From: Halichoerus grypus
Taxonomy: Eukaryota > Chordata > Mammalia > Carnivora > Phocidae
Direction: 5' to 3'
NCBI RefSeq assembly: GCF_964656455.1
Contig: NC_135726.1
Coordinates: 29,231,930 to 29,295,929 of the forward strand
DNA length: 64,000 bases
The translations under genes and the position numbers were made by a program. This document shows positions 35,370 to 45,839 of the stretch, piece by piece. The notes beneath the pieces were generated by a model. That model searched no databases and was not told the origin of the DNA. It saw only the letters and a list, made by a program, of their open reading frames with translations. Position 1 is the first letter of the stretch, and every line of letters begins with the position of its first letter.

Positions 35370-36200
35370 TATTTGGATGAGCAACTACTCTGGGTCAAGC
35401 ACCATGAACAAAACGGAGCCCGTGCTCTCATGGAGATTATATTATGATGGGGGAGATACAGAATAAGTAAAGAAACGAGAAATTCAGACATGAGTTGCTA
35501 TGGAGAAAACAAAGGATAATTTAAGAAGAGTAAGAGTTAGTGGGGGTGTGCGGGAATGATGCACTACTGTATATGGAACCGTGGCTGGGGAGAGTTAACT
35601 TGGCCGGAGATCTGAATAATGAAGATCCAGGCAATGTCAATGTCTGGAATGAGAGGTGGGAACAAGCTGGTTGTATTTGAGACTATAGCTTGCTGCTCAA
35701 GGTGGAGAGGGGAAGTGGAACAGATGAAGGCGGCCTCCGTTGGTCATGGTCAGAATTTGGGGTTTAAGTCTAGATACAATGGGAAACCATTAGAAAATTT
35801 TAAGCGGGGAAAAAAATGTGATCCAAGTCTGAAGAGACCACTCTGGCAGCTTTCTGGAAAAGAGGGAGGACTGAGAAGGGCAGGCTTTGAAGCAGGAAGA
35901 CCAGCAGGGAAGCTGCTGCCATAATCCATGCGGGCTGATGGTGACTTGGACCACGGGGACAGAGGGGAAGATGGTGAGCAGTCATCAGATTCAGAATGTT
36001 TTAGAGAAAAACAGTAAGACCTGCTAATAGACTAGATAAGTGAAGCAGGGGAGAGAGAGAAATTAAGAGCAATTTTGGGGGTTTTCACAGCAAAAATTGA
36101 TTGAAGATGATTAAGTCACAAAACAATAGGTTGTTGTATAAACAGTATTAAAAAATGCAGTGAAAGGTGAGGATGGAGACAACAGTGACAAACATGGAGT
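35370..36200 (-). repeat. LINE L2 3' part, antisense
   Basis: This is the same L2 region as at 4.05-5.09 kb, without a SINE in it. Landmarks are 'tgggtcaagcaccatgaaca' (35390), 'caatgggaaaccattagaaa' (35778), 'gaccactctggcagctttct' (35837) and 'gctgatggtgacttggacca' (35933). The two copies let the diverged text be read in parallel. Confidence 0.75.
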
Positions 36201-36590
36201 TTTAAATTCAAAGAAAAGGACAAGGAAGGAATGGAGGATCAAAGCTGATCCAACCTCGGCAGATGGGCTCAGAAGCGCGGCTTCAAGTCTGATGAAGAAG
36301 GCTAAATGACAAGTCTCCCTCTCACAGTTTGTCCCCCTCTGAGGCCTCTGTTTAAGGATACACCTGAGGATTTCTGGTTAACCTGGACTATTTCGCCTAA
36401 AGGGAGTTTCAGAATCAAAAGAACAAAACAAAACAAAAAGCAGAGGTTGGAGAAGGTTCCCTCGGCCAGATTCCCATAAAGGGTTGAAATTAATTTCTAA
36501 GAAATACATAAATGCCCTTCTCATCTACCCAAATAGAAGTCTTACTGCTCCTACGCTATTAATACTAGGATCCACGGACATCATAAAGAA
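36200..36590. other. intron 5, unassigned
   Basis: Unique sequence with an aaaac simple run near 36420. No element recognised. Confidence 0.45.
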
Positions 36591-36605
36591 AGAGAAAACA
36601 TCTTT

Positions 36606-36794
36606 AAAAAAAAAAAAAGATTTTATTAATTTGAGAGAAAGAGTGCACCAGCGGGGGGGAGGAGCAGGGGGAGAGGGAGAAGCAGGCTCCCCGATGAGCA
36701 GGGAGCCCGATGTGGGGCTCGATCCCAGGACCCCGGGACCATGACCTGAGCTGAAGGCAGACGCTTAACTGACTGAGCCACCCAGGCGCCCCAG
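36606..36794 (-). repeat. carnivore tRNA-Lys SINE
   Basis: Complete minus-strand copy. Flanked by agagaaaacatcttt (36591-36605) and agagaaaatatctta (36795-36809), a 15-bp target-site duplication with two differences. Confidence 0.94.
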
Positions 36795-36809
36795 AGAGAA
36801 AATATCTTA

Positions 36810-37389
36810 ATGAACACTGGTTTTGTTCCACTGAGGGGCAACTAGCCTGATGCAGCCGAGTGGCAAACGCAACACTGGAAGTTAAGACACTGAGGCCCGT
36901 ACCTTTATTGAAATCCTTGGCAACCTCCTAATCAAACAATTCTTGAAATTGCTCCCAATTGTCTCTAATCCTTTATGGCTTCTAGAAAGAACCTTGTAAT
37001 TTTCACTCACGAGCTTCTAATTTATCTAAAACTCTAAGTCTGTACAAGTGGCTCTGGCTTCATGGTATGTACATCTTAAAAGATACGCTAAAGACATTTC
37101 CAGCTTTACAAAAGACGCCTCCTCATCACTTCTAGGAAGAAAACATGCAAGAATGTCTATCTGCCAGAGCTATTTCAGAATATAGCTAAAAATGGACTGA
37201 TTCTATATTCAAGTGGAATCTGAGTTTGTAGAATTTATTCAACAAAACAAATAGAAAAGAAGCTCTCACTCTTTGCTGGCTAAATGCTGTGTGCTCTGTC
37301 GGTGGGTGAAAAGAGCTCTGGACGTCCACTGTAGCATGAAATCTCATCTCATATATAAAAGACCATAGATGCAAAGGCATAATTTCCGC
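36810..37389. other. intron 5, unassigned
   Basis: Unique sequence. No repeat, exon or RNA gene recognised. Confidence 0.45.
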
Positions 37390-37480
37390 TAGGGTGACCA
37401 ATTCATGCCCACGAGTCTCCTGAAACCCCACTTACTGAGATCCCCTCCTGCACGGACCAACCGGGACAGTTGGTCACCCC
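37390..37480. mobile_element. short DNA-transposon-like element with terminal inverted repeats
   Basis: The segment begins agggtgaccaa and ends ttggtcacccc, an imperfect terminal inverted repeat enclosing about 70 bp with 'ccgggacag'. This layout is typical of small non-autonomous DNA transposon fossils in mammals. The family is not named. Confidence 0.6.
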
Positions 37481-37800
37481 AAATTTAACCCAGCCCCTTA
37501 CTTCCTTGGTTTTGTTGTCCAGTGTGTTACCTGGGCTATTTCATCCCAAATTTCTTAAAGTAACAATCAGGAGCTTCGCTAAAGGCACACTTCTGAGCTA
37601 AATAGGCCCAATACTGAAATCCAATCTTCCTGGCTTCACGCAGTCACTGAAGCTTTTCATTCTTACTTACCTGTCCATTCTCATCGCTCAATCTTAATAT
37701 TTATGACCTTATTTTTCCTAGACATGGGGACATCCATGACTGAGAACATATTCAGAATTTAACAGCCAACAAAAGGGGGGAGGGGAAGCTTCCCAGCAAG

Positions 37801-38569
37801 ATGTCGGTACAGACTCAGGCCTCTCGACCTGCCCCATTCCCAGCTTCCCCAAGGACACGGTCAGGGGACTATTCAGTTAGGTCAAAACTTTTGTCAGCAC
37901 TAAATATTAGAGAAAGGTGCTTAATATGCCAGAAATTGCAAGGGGTGTTTCTGGATACGGTTAGGCGGGATGAGATTAAAGAAGGGGCAAAGCGGGCTGC
38001 CTCCTGAGTGTCCACGCTGACAGAGCAGTTCCAGGTAAATACAGCAAGCCAATCCTGGAAGCAGCACTCTCCCTTGAACTCAAAAGAAGAATGGGAGGGT
38101 ACGACCGGCTACAAGGCACCCACAGGGCAGACCTCCTGCCTCTGCGGGGTGGCCTTAAATGCAGGCAACCTGTGGTACTCAGAGACCCCAGGACATGTTG
38201 CTGGTATAAGCTGCCACCTTGAGAAGAAGCCTGGCATTGCTGAGGTGAGAAACCGGAGCAAGCAGGTATACCGAGGATGGTCAAAAGCGGTCATGGTTTG
38301 CCCATACGGCAAGCATCTACACCACACAAGACACTACAGTTCATGAAATCTCTTATCTGGCCATGGAAGGACAGATACGTTTTCATCCTTCCTCCTTTCG
38401 ACTGAAGGATTTGGCCAGGAATGTATGCCAAGTTTTCAAAAGCAACAATCTCAACACCAATGTGCCTATAAACCAGTACTACTCCTCCTTCTATAAGGAG
38501 AAACAGAGAGGGACAAATCACCAGACTCATGTGAAAACACTGCAGTTCAAAGGAAAAGAACTACTTTGA
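37801..38569 (+). other. unidentified stretch with a mostly open frame
   Basis: From an ATG at 37801 one frame is open to 38346 except for a single TGA at 38005. After a shift of frame, another 68 codons are open to 38569. The deduced peptides (for example SKQVYRGWSKAVMV) match nothing I recognise and show no motif. It could be a decayed processed pseudogene or simply chance in GC-richer intronic sequence. There is no poly-A tail, promoter or splice signal that decides this. I do not call it a gene. Confidence 0.25.
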
Positions 38570-38799
38570 AACTATCTCTGCTCAAAAGGTTTTACTCAAA
38601 CTGAGAAGACAAATTTTTTATAAAATGCTCAGTATTTTAAGAAGACACTTGATTTAAGAAGGTACTGCATCTGAAAATGGAGCAAGTAGAAATGAAGATG
38701 GAACAGTCTGCGATCAGGAAAGATTGCTTGGAGTTGATTTTTTTAATAGTGTCACTTCAATGAAAATGATGGAAGATAGAGTGGACAACAGAACACAGC

Positions 38800-38909
38800 C
38801 TGCTCAGCAGGAAGCCTGCTTCTCCCTCTCCCACTCCCCCCACTTGTGTTCCCTCTCTCGCTGTGTCTCTCTGTCAAATAAATAAATAAAATCTTAAAAA
38901 AAAAAAAAA
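38800..38909 (+). repeat. 5'-truncated carnivore SINE
   Basis: Only the second half of the SINE is present (from 'ctgctcagcaggaagcctgc' through the CT-rich part to the poly-A). Its poly-A tail directly abuts an L1 fragment starting near 38911. Confidence 0.9.
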
Positions 38910-38910
38910 G

Positions 38911-40320
38911 AACTACAACTCAGAGGCAAAAAACAAGCAATCCAATTAAAAATAGGCAGAAGATTTGAATAGACATTTTTCTAAAGGTACATGAAAAGAT
39001 GCTCAAAATCACTAATCATCAGGGAAATGCTAATTAAAACCACAATGAGATATCACCTCACACCCGTCAGAATGGCTATTACCAAAAAAATAAGAAATAA
39101 CAATGCTGGCAAGGTTGTGGAAAAAAAACTTCTGCACTGTTCATAGCAATGTAAATTAGTACAGCCACTATGGAAAACAGTGTGGAGGTTCCTCAAAAAA
39201 TTAAAAATAGATTCACTCTATGATCCAGCAATTCCACCTCTTGGTATTTACCCAAAGAAAATGAGAACACTTATTCAAAAAGACATACACATTTCCATAT
39301 TCCCTGCAGCGTTATTTAAAACAGCTAAGATATGGAAACAATCTAACTGTCCACTGATAGATGAATGGATAAAGAAATTATGGTATATAGATACAATGGA
39401 ACACTATCTAGCCATAAAAAAGTATGAAATGTTGCCATTTACGTCAACATGGATGGACCTTGAGGGCATTATGCTAAGTGAACTATGTCAGCAGACAGAT
39501 ACAAATACCATATGATCTCATTTATATGTGGAATCTAAAACAAAAACAAAAAACAACAACAACAACAAAATATGCTCAAAGATACAAAAGAACAGACTGG
39601 TGATTGCCTGAGATGGGGTATGAGGAGTGGGGGAAATGAGTTAAGGGGTTCAAGAGGTACAGTTTTCTGGTTATAAAATAAAAAGTCATGGGGATGTAAT
39701 GTGATGAAAAATTGCTACGAAAGTAAATCTTAAAATTTCTTATCACCAAAAAATACATACTTCTTGTTACTGTTGACCCTGAAAATAAAACAGCCAGTTA
39801 CTTTACCAACAAAATGGGTTTCCTCAAGAATGGCAGGGGAATTGCAATTTGGGACACATGAACTATGGCAAAACCACAGACAGTTTCAGAGATCAAAGAA
39901 GAGGAACACTACTTTATAGAGGAAGAGGAGGAGGTGGGAGGGGCTGCTTGAACAAAAGTCCACTGGAAGAAAGCGAGAGTTCAGGGTGGTGACGATTTCT
40001 CATTGGTGAGTTGTGGCAGTTCCTCATTGGTTGGGCTGTTGTGGGGCAAGGGGATAATCTTCCTCCCTGTTGCTGGGGCAATAAAGGAGCATCTTCCTAC
40101 AGGCATCTGACTTGAGGATGAGTTAGTAGGGCATGAGAGCTCCCCTTTCTGCCCTCCCAACTCTATTATAAATGAGGTTTCCTGTATTCGGGTTCACATT
40201 ATATAAGGTGATGGATGTTAACTAGACTTACTGTGGAGATCATTTCACCTGAAACTAATATAATGTTATGTGTCAATTATACCTCAATTTAAAAAATAAA
40301 TTTTTAAAAGAAAAAAAAAC
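38911..40320 (+). repeat. L1 3' third, split by a probable LTR
   Basis: L1 ORF2 C-terminal text on the + strand: 'gacatttttctaaaggtaca' (38971), 'gaatggctattaccaaaaaa' (39071), 'ttcctcaaaaaattaaaaat' (39189), 'catggatggaccttgagggc' (39449). The 3' UTR then breaks off near 39760 and resumes at 40199 with 'taaggtgatggatgttaact', ending in an A-rich tail near 40320. Confidence 0.85.
39764..40198. mobile_element. probable solo LTR of an endogenous retrovirus
   Basis: A ~435-bp non-L1 block interrupts an L1 3' UTR. It starts with TGTTACTG, ends with TTCACA (TG...CA, as retroviral LTRs do), contains 'ctttatagagg' near 39912 that could be a TATA box, and has an aataaa signal at about 40079. No internal retroviral genes are present. 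A short target duplication is not obvious. The family is not named. Confidence 0.6.
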
Positions 40321-40410
40321 CCACATTATAAAAATTACCAGTGAGCATAAAAGTAGTTAAATAATTTCAAATATGGTTATTTAATGCAAGTATAAAAAAT
40401 CATCATCATT

Positions 40411-40556
40411 GGGGCATCTGGGTGGCTCACTTGGTTAAGTGTCTGCCTTCGGCTCAGGTCAGGATCCCAGGGTCCTGGGATCGAGTCCTGCGTCAGGCTC
40501 CTTGCTCAGCAGGGAGCCTGCTTCTCCCTCTGCCTGCTGCACCCCTGCTTGTACTC

Positions 40557-40592
<36 letters not shown>

Positions 40593-40653
40593 CAAATAAA
40601 ATAAACAAACTCTTTAAATAAATAAACTCTTTAAATAAATAAATAAATAATAA
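40411..40653 (+). repeat. carnivore tRNA-Lys SINE with long (CT)n and (TAAA)n
   Basis: Head ggggcatctgggtggctcac. The internal CT tract is expanded to about 30 bp of pure tc repeats (40559-40591), and the tail contains a duplicated 'aataaactctttaaataaat' unit. Confidence 0.93.
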
Positions 40654-40729
40654 AAATGTAATTTAAAACAGCAGCATGTTATTTTTACTCACTGAAGTGG
40701 CAAAATACTTTGAAATTGTAATGCCAAGT

Positions 40730-41170
40730 ATTATCAAGGGTGAGGAAAAGGAGGCTGGTGGTAGTAACTGATAGCCACATTTCATATACTGTGGTGCGAA
40801 TGTACATTGAAAACAATCTTGTGACAGTCTGACAATATAATATGTATAGTTTTAAAATAGCTATACCCTCCTCTCACCTAAGCATTCCACTTCTAGTAAT
40901 TTTTCCTAAAGAAATGATTAAGCTGCAAAGATATATGTACAAAGATGTTCACCGGAGCAGTATGCATGATATCAAAACACTGGAAATCAAACCACCAAAA
41001 GTACGGGAGTAACATTTAAGCCATTTTTAAAAATCACATTTCAAGGAATATTTAACAAGGAAAAATGCTCAAGATATGCGAGTATTGGGAAAAAACATAT
41101 TAAATATTGTATCTAATATGGTATTTCCTAAAAAGAAAAAAGCCCCATATATTTCCAAGTATATAAAGAA
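40730..41170 (+). repeat. old L1 fragment
   Basis: Diverged ORF2 C-terminal and 3' UTR text on the + strand: 'aagcattccacttctagtaa' (40880), 'caaagatgttcaccggagca' (40938), 'ctcaagatatgcgagtattg' (41069). Heavily mutated. Confidence 0.6.
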
Positions 41171-41715
41171 ACACTAGATGGAATTAAACCAAATAGTTGT
41201 GAAGAATATTATCCCTGCAAGGTGATAATATGATGTATTTGTATTTACACTTTCCTATTGTTTGTAAATTCTTTAAAGCGAACACGTACTGTATTTCATC
41301 AATTCCAAGGTACACATTTTTTCTTCATATTTAGTATCTCTGAAATTGGACTACATCTTCAGATCGATGGTATCTTTGACTGGATGGCATATACTACTAC
41401 TTTTGTACGTAGCAATAAAAAATAAAACAGTAAGTATCATTATTTTGGAAAGATCCAAAGGATAATGTTCAATGAGGAGAGCCTCAGAAAAGAAGCATTC
41501 ATTCCCCAAATGAAAACGATGGCACATAACCATCAGTGAAGGCAGTATGAGCTTTGGATGGTTCTGTAAACCTTCCCCCGAATACAGTATTCCATGGGAG
41601 TGAAAACTCTCCTACAAAAACAAGTACAGAAGTGAAGGTGGCCTCAGGACACACGACTCTCCCCATCTTGTTTCTAAATTAACTTTCATGGAATGCTTAG
41701 TTTGTTGTTGGGTTG
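41170..41715. other. intron 5, unassigned
   Basis: Unique, AT-rich sequence. No element recognised. Confidence 0.45.
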
Positions 41716-41730
41716 TAAAGAGAATAGATG

Positions 41731-41925
41731 ATTTTTTTTTTTTAAGATTTTATTTATTTATTTGACAGAGAGAGACACAGGGAGAACACATGCATGGGGA
41801 GTGGGGGAGGGAGAAGCAGGCTTCCCGCCAAGCAGGGAGTCCGATGTAGGGCTCAATCCCAGGACCCCGGGACCATGACCTGAGCCCAAGGCAGACACTT
41901 AATGACTGAGCCACCCAGGTATCCC
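41731..41925 (-). repeat. carnivore tRNA-Lys SINE
   Basis: Minus-strand copy with a poly-T start, ending ccacccaggtatccc. Flanked by aagagaatagatgatt (41718) and aagagaacagattctt (41926), an imperfect target-site duplication. Confidence 0.92.
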
Positions 41926-41944
41926 AAGAGAACAGATTCTTGAG

Positions 41945-43560
41945 GTTAATCATTCTTTTTTGTTTTCTAAATATGCAAAATGAACTTTAATCCCACTTTG
42001 GCAAGGGCTGCCTTTAATCTTCCAGATTGTAACTCTTCCTGGGAAACAGAAAGATGAGAAGGGTCAGAGGTTGCTTAAATGAGTAAACCTGAATGAGTCG
42101 TTTTCTTCACTCTCCCCCTTTGAAGACGCAGGGCCATCACTTCTGCCCACTGCTTCCGTGTGGACCGGAACTGCCCTAATAAAGTGAATGAATGAAACAG
42201 AAGAAGCCACTTAAACCTCTTGGTTCTGGTCCTCCATATACCTTTTGCCTTCCCTCTTGACTCACTCCTACCTCACATCTAATTTTTCACTGGTACTTGA
42301 GGATGATAGCTGTGGTTTCTGGCTAATGCCTGGGGAGGGAAACAGGGTGTTCTTTCCAAATACATGGTAAGTTCCTGTTATGTACAAGGCATTAAGTGCT
42401 GTGTGTAGTGCAAGAATATATAGAATACAGTAGTGGCTCTCAAAAAACCTAACTCTAGTTATGTCCAGAGGGAAAAAAAAGAATTATTGCATCCACGCTC
42501 ACTGGTTGGTGCCCCTGCCATTGTGGCTATTTGATTTTTTAATGTCGTCCTAAATAAATATACCTAGATGGAGAGAAAAAACCGACAAGGTGGAGAGAAC
42601 AGTGTAAACAAAAGAAAAGGAAAAACGTTTGTCCCAGAGCCAATTTTAGGACAGAATTTTAGGACAAAGCCACTACAATGATTTGACTGAGGACTATAAT
42701 TTAGGTCTTTTAAAAATTTTTTCAATGTTTATAGGGCCTAGAAGAATTATTCCACAGGAAGAATTTAAGGAATCTTCCATCATGGGGTATAATGCCTGGC
42801 CTTGAAATGTGCCAAGGGACCATGTCAGGAATGTGAAACTCATTCCTAGTCTCATCCTGAACTGAAATCTGCAAGAAGAATCAATTAAAAAAACAAAAAC
42901 AAAAACAACTTCCTTTATGGCCATTCTTCCTATCTTTGCAGAATGGCAAAGAACACGCACAGGATATGCAATCAAATTAAAAGTCTGAAAAACTTTTCCA
43001 CAGCTCATGCTTTTAGGAATTATGTTATATAGATTGAGAGCCAAAGAAGGCATATTAAGACTGCCAGCCAAAGGGAAAAATTCCACCCAACCAAACCAGA
43101 TGCAGATTTATCCTGATACAGGGTGACTCTGGCTAGACAAAATATGAGAGAATAAAAGGATCTCAAAATTCATAGTAAATCATCCATCCTCAGCTTAAGA
43201 GAAACCAAAACATTTTTGTTACCTTTAGTAGTTTTTTTAATAAATGATCTGGAAGAGAATGAATGTACAGATTGATCTGGACACTGTTATCAATTTGGGA
43301 AATTCTGTGATGTCCACATGGTCATTTGGACTAGATATTAGGAAGCAAAGCATGGGTCACTAAAGGAATGGACTATCAAGGAAAATTCTAAAATCTGTCT
43401 CTGGAAATCCCTAAATATTAAATGAATGGTCACCTGTGTGGGGGGAGGGACTTCATAAACTTTGCCAGCTAGGAGCTTTCAAGGACAGAATAAATACTTC
43501 CTTTTGCCTGTAAGTTTATTGCCATGATATGGGGGGTGGGGGTGGGGGTGTACCAATCTT
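41945..43560. other. intron 5, mostly unassigned
   Basis: Mainly unique sequence. 42360-42440 ('gttatgtacaaggcattaag') looks like the end of an antisense L2. A G-rich run with T spacers occurs at 43531-43549. The minus-strand open frame at 42694-43086 has no recognisable domain. Confidence 0.45.
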
Positions 43561-43564
43561 TGGT

Positions 43565-43665
43565 TTATTCATCCACTCATTAATTCAAAAATTATTATTA
43601 AAGCACCCACCATGTTCAAAGTACTGTGTTAGGTGCTATAGAGATTACACATTTTTAGAAACCTA
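43565..43665 (-). repeat. LINE L2 3' end fragment, antisense
   Basis: The + strand shows 'cacccaccatgttcaaagta' and 'ctgtgttaggtgctatagag', the reverse complement of the L2 terminal region. Confidence 0.65.
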
Positions 43666-43825
43666 AAATAAAGTAGATAGAAGACCTTTTTTGAAAATTC
43701 CAAGAAAGGGAAAGACATGAGACCCAGATAAAAAACAGAATAGCCAAGGACCGCAATGAGAAGAAATCTCAGTATGATAACTATAACTGGTGGGTTTGAA
43801 AAAGTACTAAGACAAAATATCATGT

Positions 43826-44019
43826 GGGGCGCCTGAGTGGCTCAGTCGTTAAGGGTCTCCCTTTGGCTCAGGTCATGATCCCAGGGTCCTGGATCGAGTC
43901 CCACATCGGGCTCCCTGCTCAGCGGGGAGCCTTCTTCTGCCTCTGCCCACTGCTCTCGCTCTCTCTCTCTCTGTCAAATAAATAAATAAAATCTTAAAAA
44001 AAAAAAAAAAAGAAAAGAA
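43826..44019 (+). repeat. carnivore tRNA-Lys SINE
   Basis: Head ggggcgcctgagtggctcag. Target-site duplication aaaatatcatgtg (43814) against aaaacatcatgtg (44020), with one difference. Confidence 0.95.
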
Positions 44020-44032
44020 AAAACATCATGTG

Positions 44033-44510
44033 ACGCAGAGACAGCAGTATGGCATCATTTTTTCAATAAGAATAAAGAAAGGCAATTACGACTTCCAGGG
44101 GGAGAGGGAGAGCCAAACAAGAAAGTCTTGGTTCAAATACAAAGCAAGCTAAAATGGAGCATGATTCTGGATCTCTGATTTGGTATAAAATCTGGACCTG
44201 ACATTTGTTTTTTGTTGTTGTTGTTTTTTGCAGTAAAGGACGCATATGCAAGCACTGTGAGGTACTGGCTTTCAGATTTCAGATTCCATGTACAAAGAAA
44301 GCATGGCAGTCGCGGCAAAAGTATAGATTAGTGTGTAGACATTATAATCCTCAATGATGTAAAACTAATGATATGGCTGAAGGGAACTTTCATCCCCCAT
44401 TTTACATCCTAAAAGTCAAGAAAGAGTCTACCTATGTATCAGTTGTAAGGTAACCAATTACAACAAAACAAAACAAAACCTAAAAACTAAAAGTAAATGT
44501 TAACTAATAA
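44033..44510. other. intron 5, unassigned
   Basis: Unique sequence with a short tgttgttgttg run at 44213-44225. No element recognised. Confidence 0.45.
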
Positions 44511-44526
44511 AACTTAGCAAGAGTGA

Positions 44527-44719
44527 GGGGCGACTGGGTGGCTCAGCTGGTTAAGCATCTCACTTCAGCTCAGGTCAGGACCTCAGGGTCCTGGGCTCCA
44601 GCCCTGCATCAGGCTCATCGCTCGGCGTGGGATCTGCTTGTCCCGCTGCCCCTATCCCCACTTCTGCTCACTCTCGCTCTCTTTTTCTCTCTAATAAATA
44701 AAATCTTAAAAAAAAAAGA
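44527..44719 (+). repeat. carnivore tRNA-Lys SINE
   Basis: Head ggggcgactgggtggctcag. An imperfect 17-bp target-site duplication (aaacttagcaagagtga against aaactttgccagagtga) brackets it. Confidence 0.94.
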
Positions 44720-44869
44720 AAAACTTTGCCAGAGTGAGAGAGTGTCAGAGACCCATCCACATTTTTCACTTCTCTTCACATTTTTCTTAATGGAGGAACA
44801 GATGGTGCTTCAAGCTGCTGGATGAAGAGAGAGCAGCATTAAGCATGTGTTTAAGAGTTAAGGAGGTAA

Positions 44870-45020
44870 TCACTTAAAGAATAAGATGCAAATACACCAA
44901 AAAGTAGTTACTTCTGAGAAATGGAACTTGGGGAGAGGTGGCAACGAGTTCTTCGCTTTCTGTTTTAGATCATCCTCAATGTTAGAATTTTTATTTCCTA
45001 GTCCACATATTGTTTTTATA
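44870..45020 (+). repeat. old L1 3' end fragment
   Basis: 'agtagttacttctgagaaat' followed by 'tgttttagatcatcctcaat' is reminiscent of old L1M 3' UTR text. Weak and approximate. Confidence 0.4.
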
Positions 45021-45404
45021 ATAATGATAACAATATGAATGAGATGCTGACAGGGAAAGATCTCCAGAATATATCATGGGGGGGGAGGGGAAAGCAAGTA
45101 CTACAGTAATAGATATAATATACATAATAAGGTCCCATTTGTGTGCTATTTTTTATAAAGTAGCAGCAATATATATGTAAATCATATTGGCATAATGATA
45201 TTTATGTTAATATTTACAAAAGCACAAGATAAGAAAGTAAAAGAGAACTTCCAAATTTTATTCTATATAATTCCATAGTATTCGAATCCTTTACAGTGAG
45301 AATATATGTGTATTGGTGTATTACTTGTTCAGTTATTTTTTTCCACATTTTGAAAGAAGAAAGATCCCATGACTATGTAATTAGTAGAGTTGCACGATTT
45401 GACG

Positions 45405-45835
45405 TAAGAAAGAAGAGCTTTGGTCTCAGAAAAACCTGCATTCTAACGCAAGCTTCGCTAGGTCCATCACCCTGAACAAGTTACTTTACCTCTCGAAGCC
45501 TCCTTTTCTTTTCTGTAAAACAGCTTTATTGAGATATAATTCACATACCAAATAATTTTACTCATTGAAAGCATATGATTCAATGTATTTTAGCATGTTC
45601 ACAGGATTGTGTGACCATCACCACAAATGAATTTTAGAGCATTTTCAGACCCCTAAAAACCCCCACACACCCATTAGCAGGCAATGCCCATCAATTTTCT
45701 TTTCTGGCAAAAAAAAAAACAAAAAAAAAACAGGGCTCCAAGAGAGAGGACTACCTACCTGATGGACTTATTATACGAAAGAAAGTAGATCAAAGCCTCC
45801 AGCACAGCGCCTGGCCCTCAATAGATACTCATGCA
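45405..45835 (+). repeat. MIR SINE split by an antisense L1 fragment
   Basis: The MIR head and core ('aaaaacctgcattctaacgc', 'ctgaacaagttactttacct') run to about 45512. The MIR tail resumes at about 45745 ('cctgatggacttattatacg', 'cagcgcctggccctcaatag'). Between them lies a 3' L1 fragment. Confidence 0.75.
45513..45740 (-). repeat. L1 3' UTR fragment inside a MIR
   Basis: 'ctttattgagatataattca' followed by 'tgttcacaggattgtgtgac' is antisense L1 text of the same family as at 22.2 kb. It ends in A-runs at about 45709-45731. Confidence 0.7.
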
Positions 45836-45839
45836 CCTC

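Noticed and set aside
40422..40621. Repeated short frames starting MAHLVK..., also seen at 23.3, 31.9, 36.7 and 49.5 kb, suggesting a small protein family.
   Set aside because: All are translations of the same SINE in different copies.
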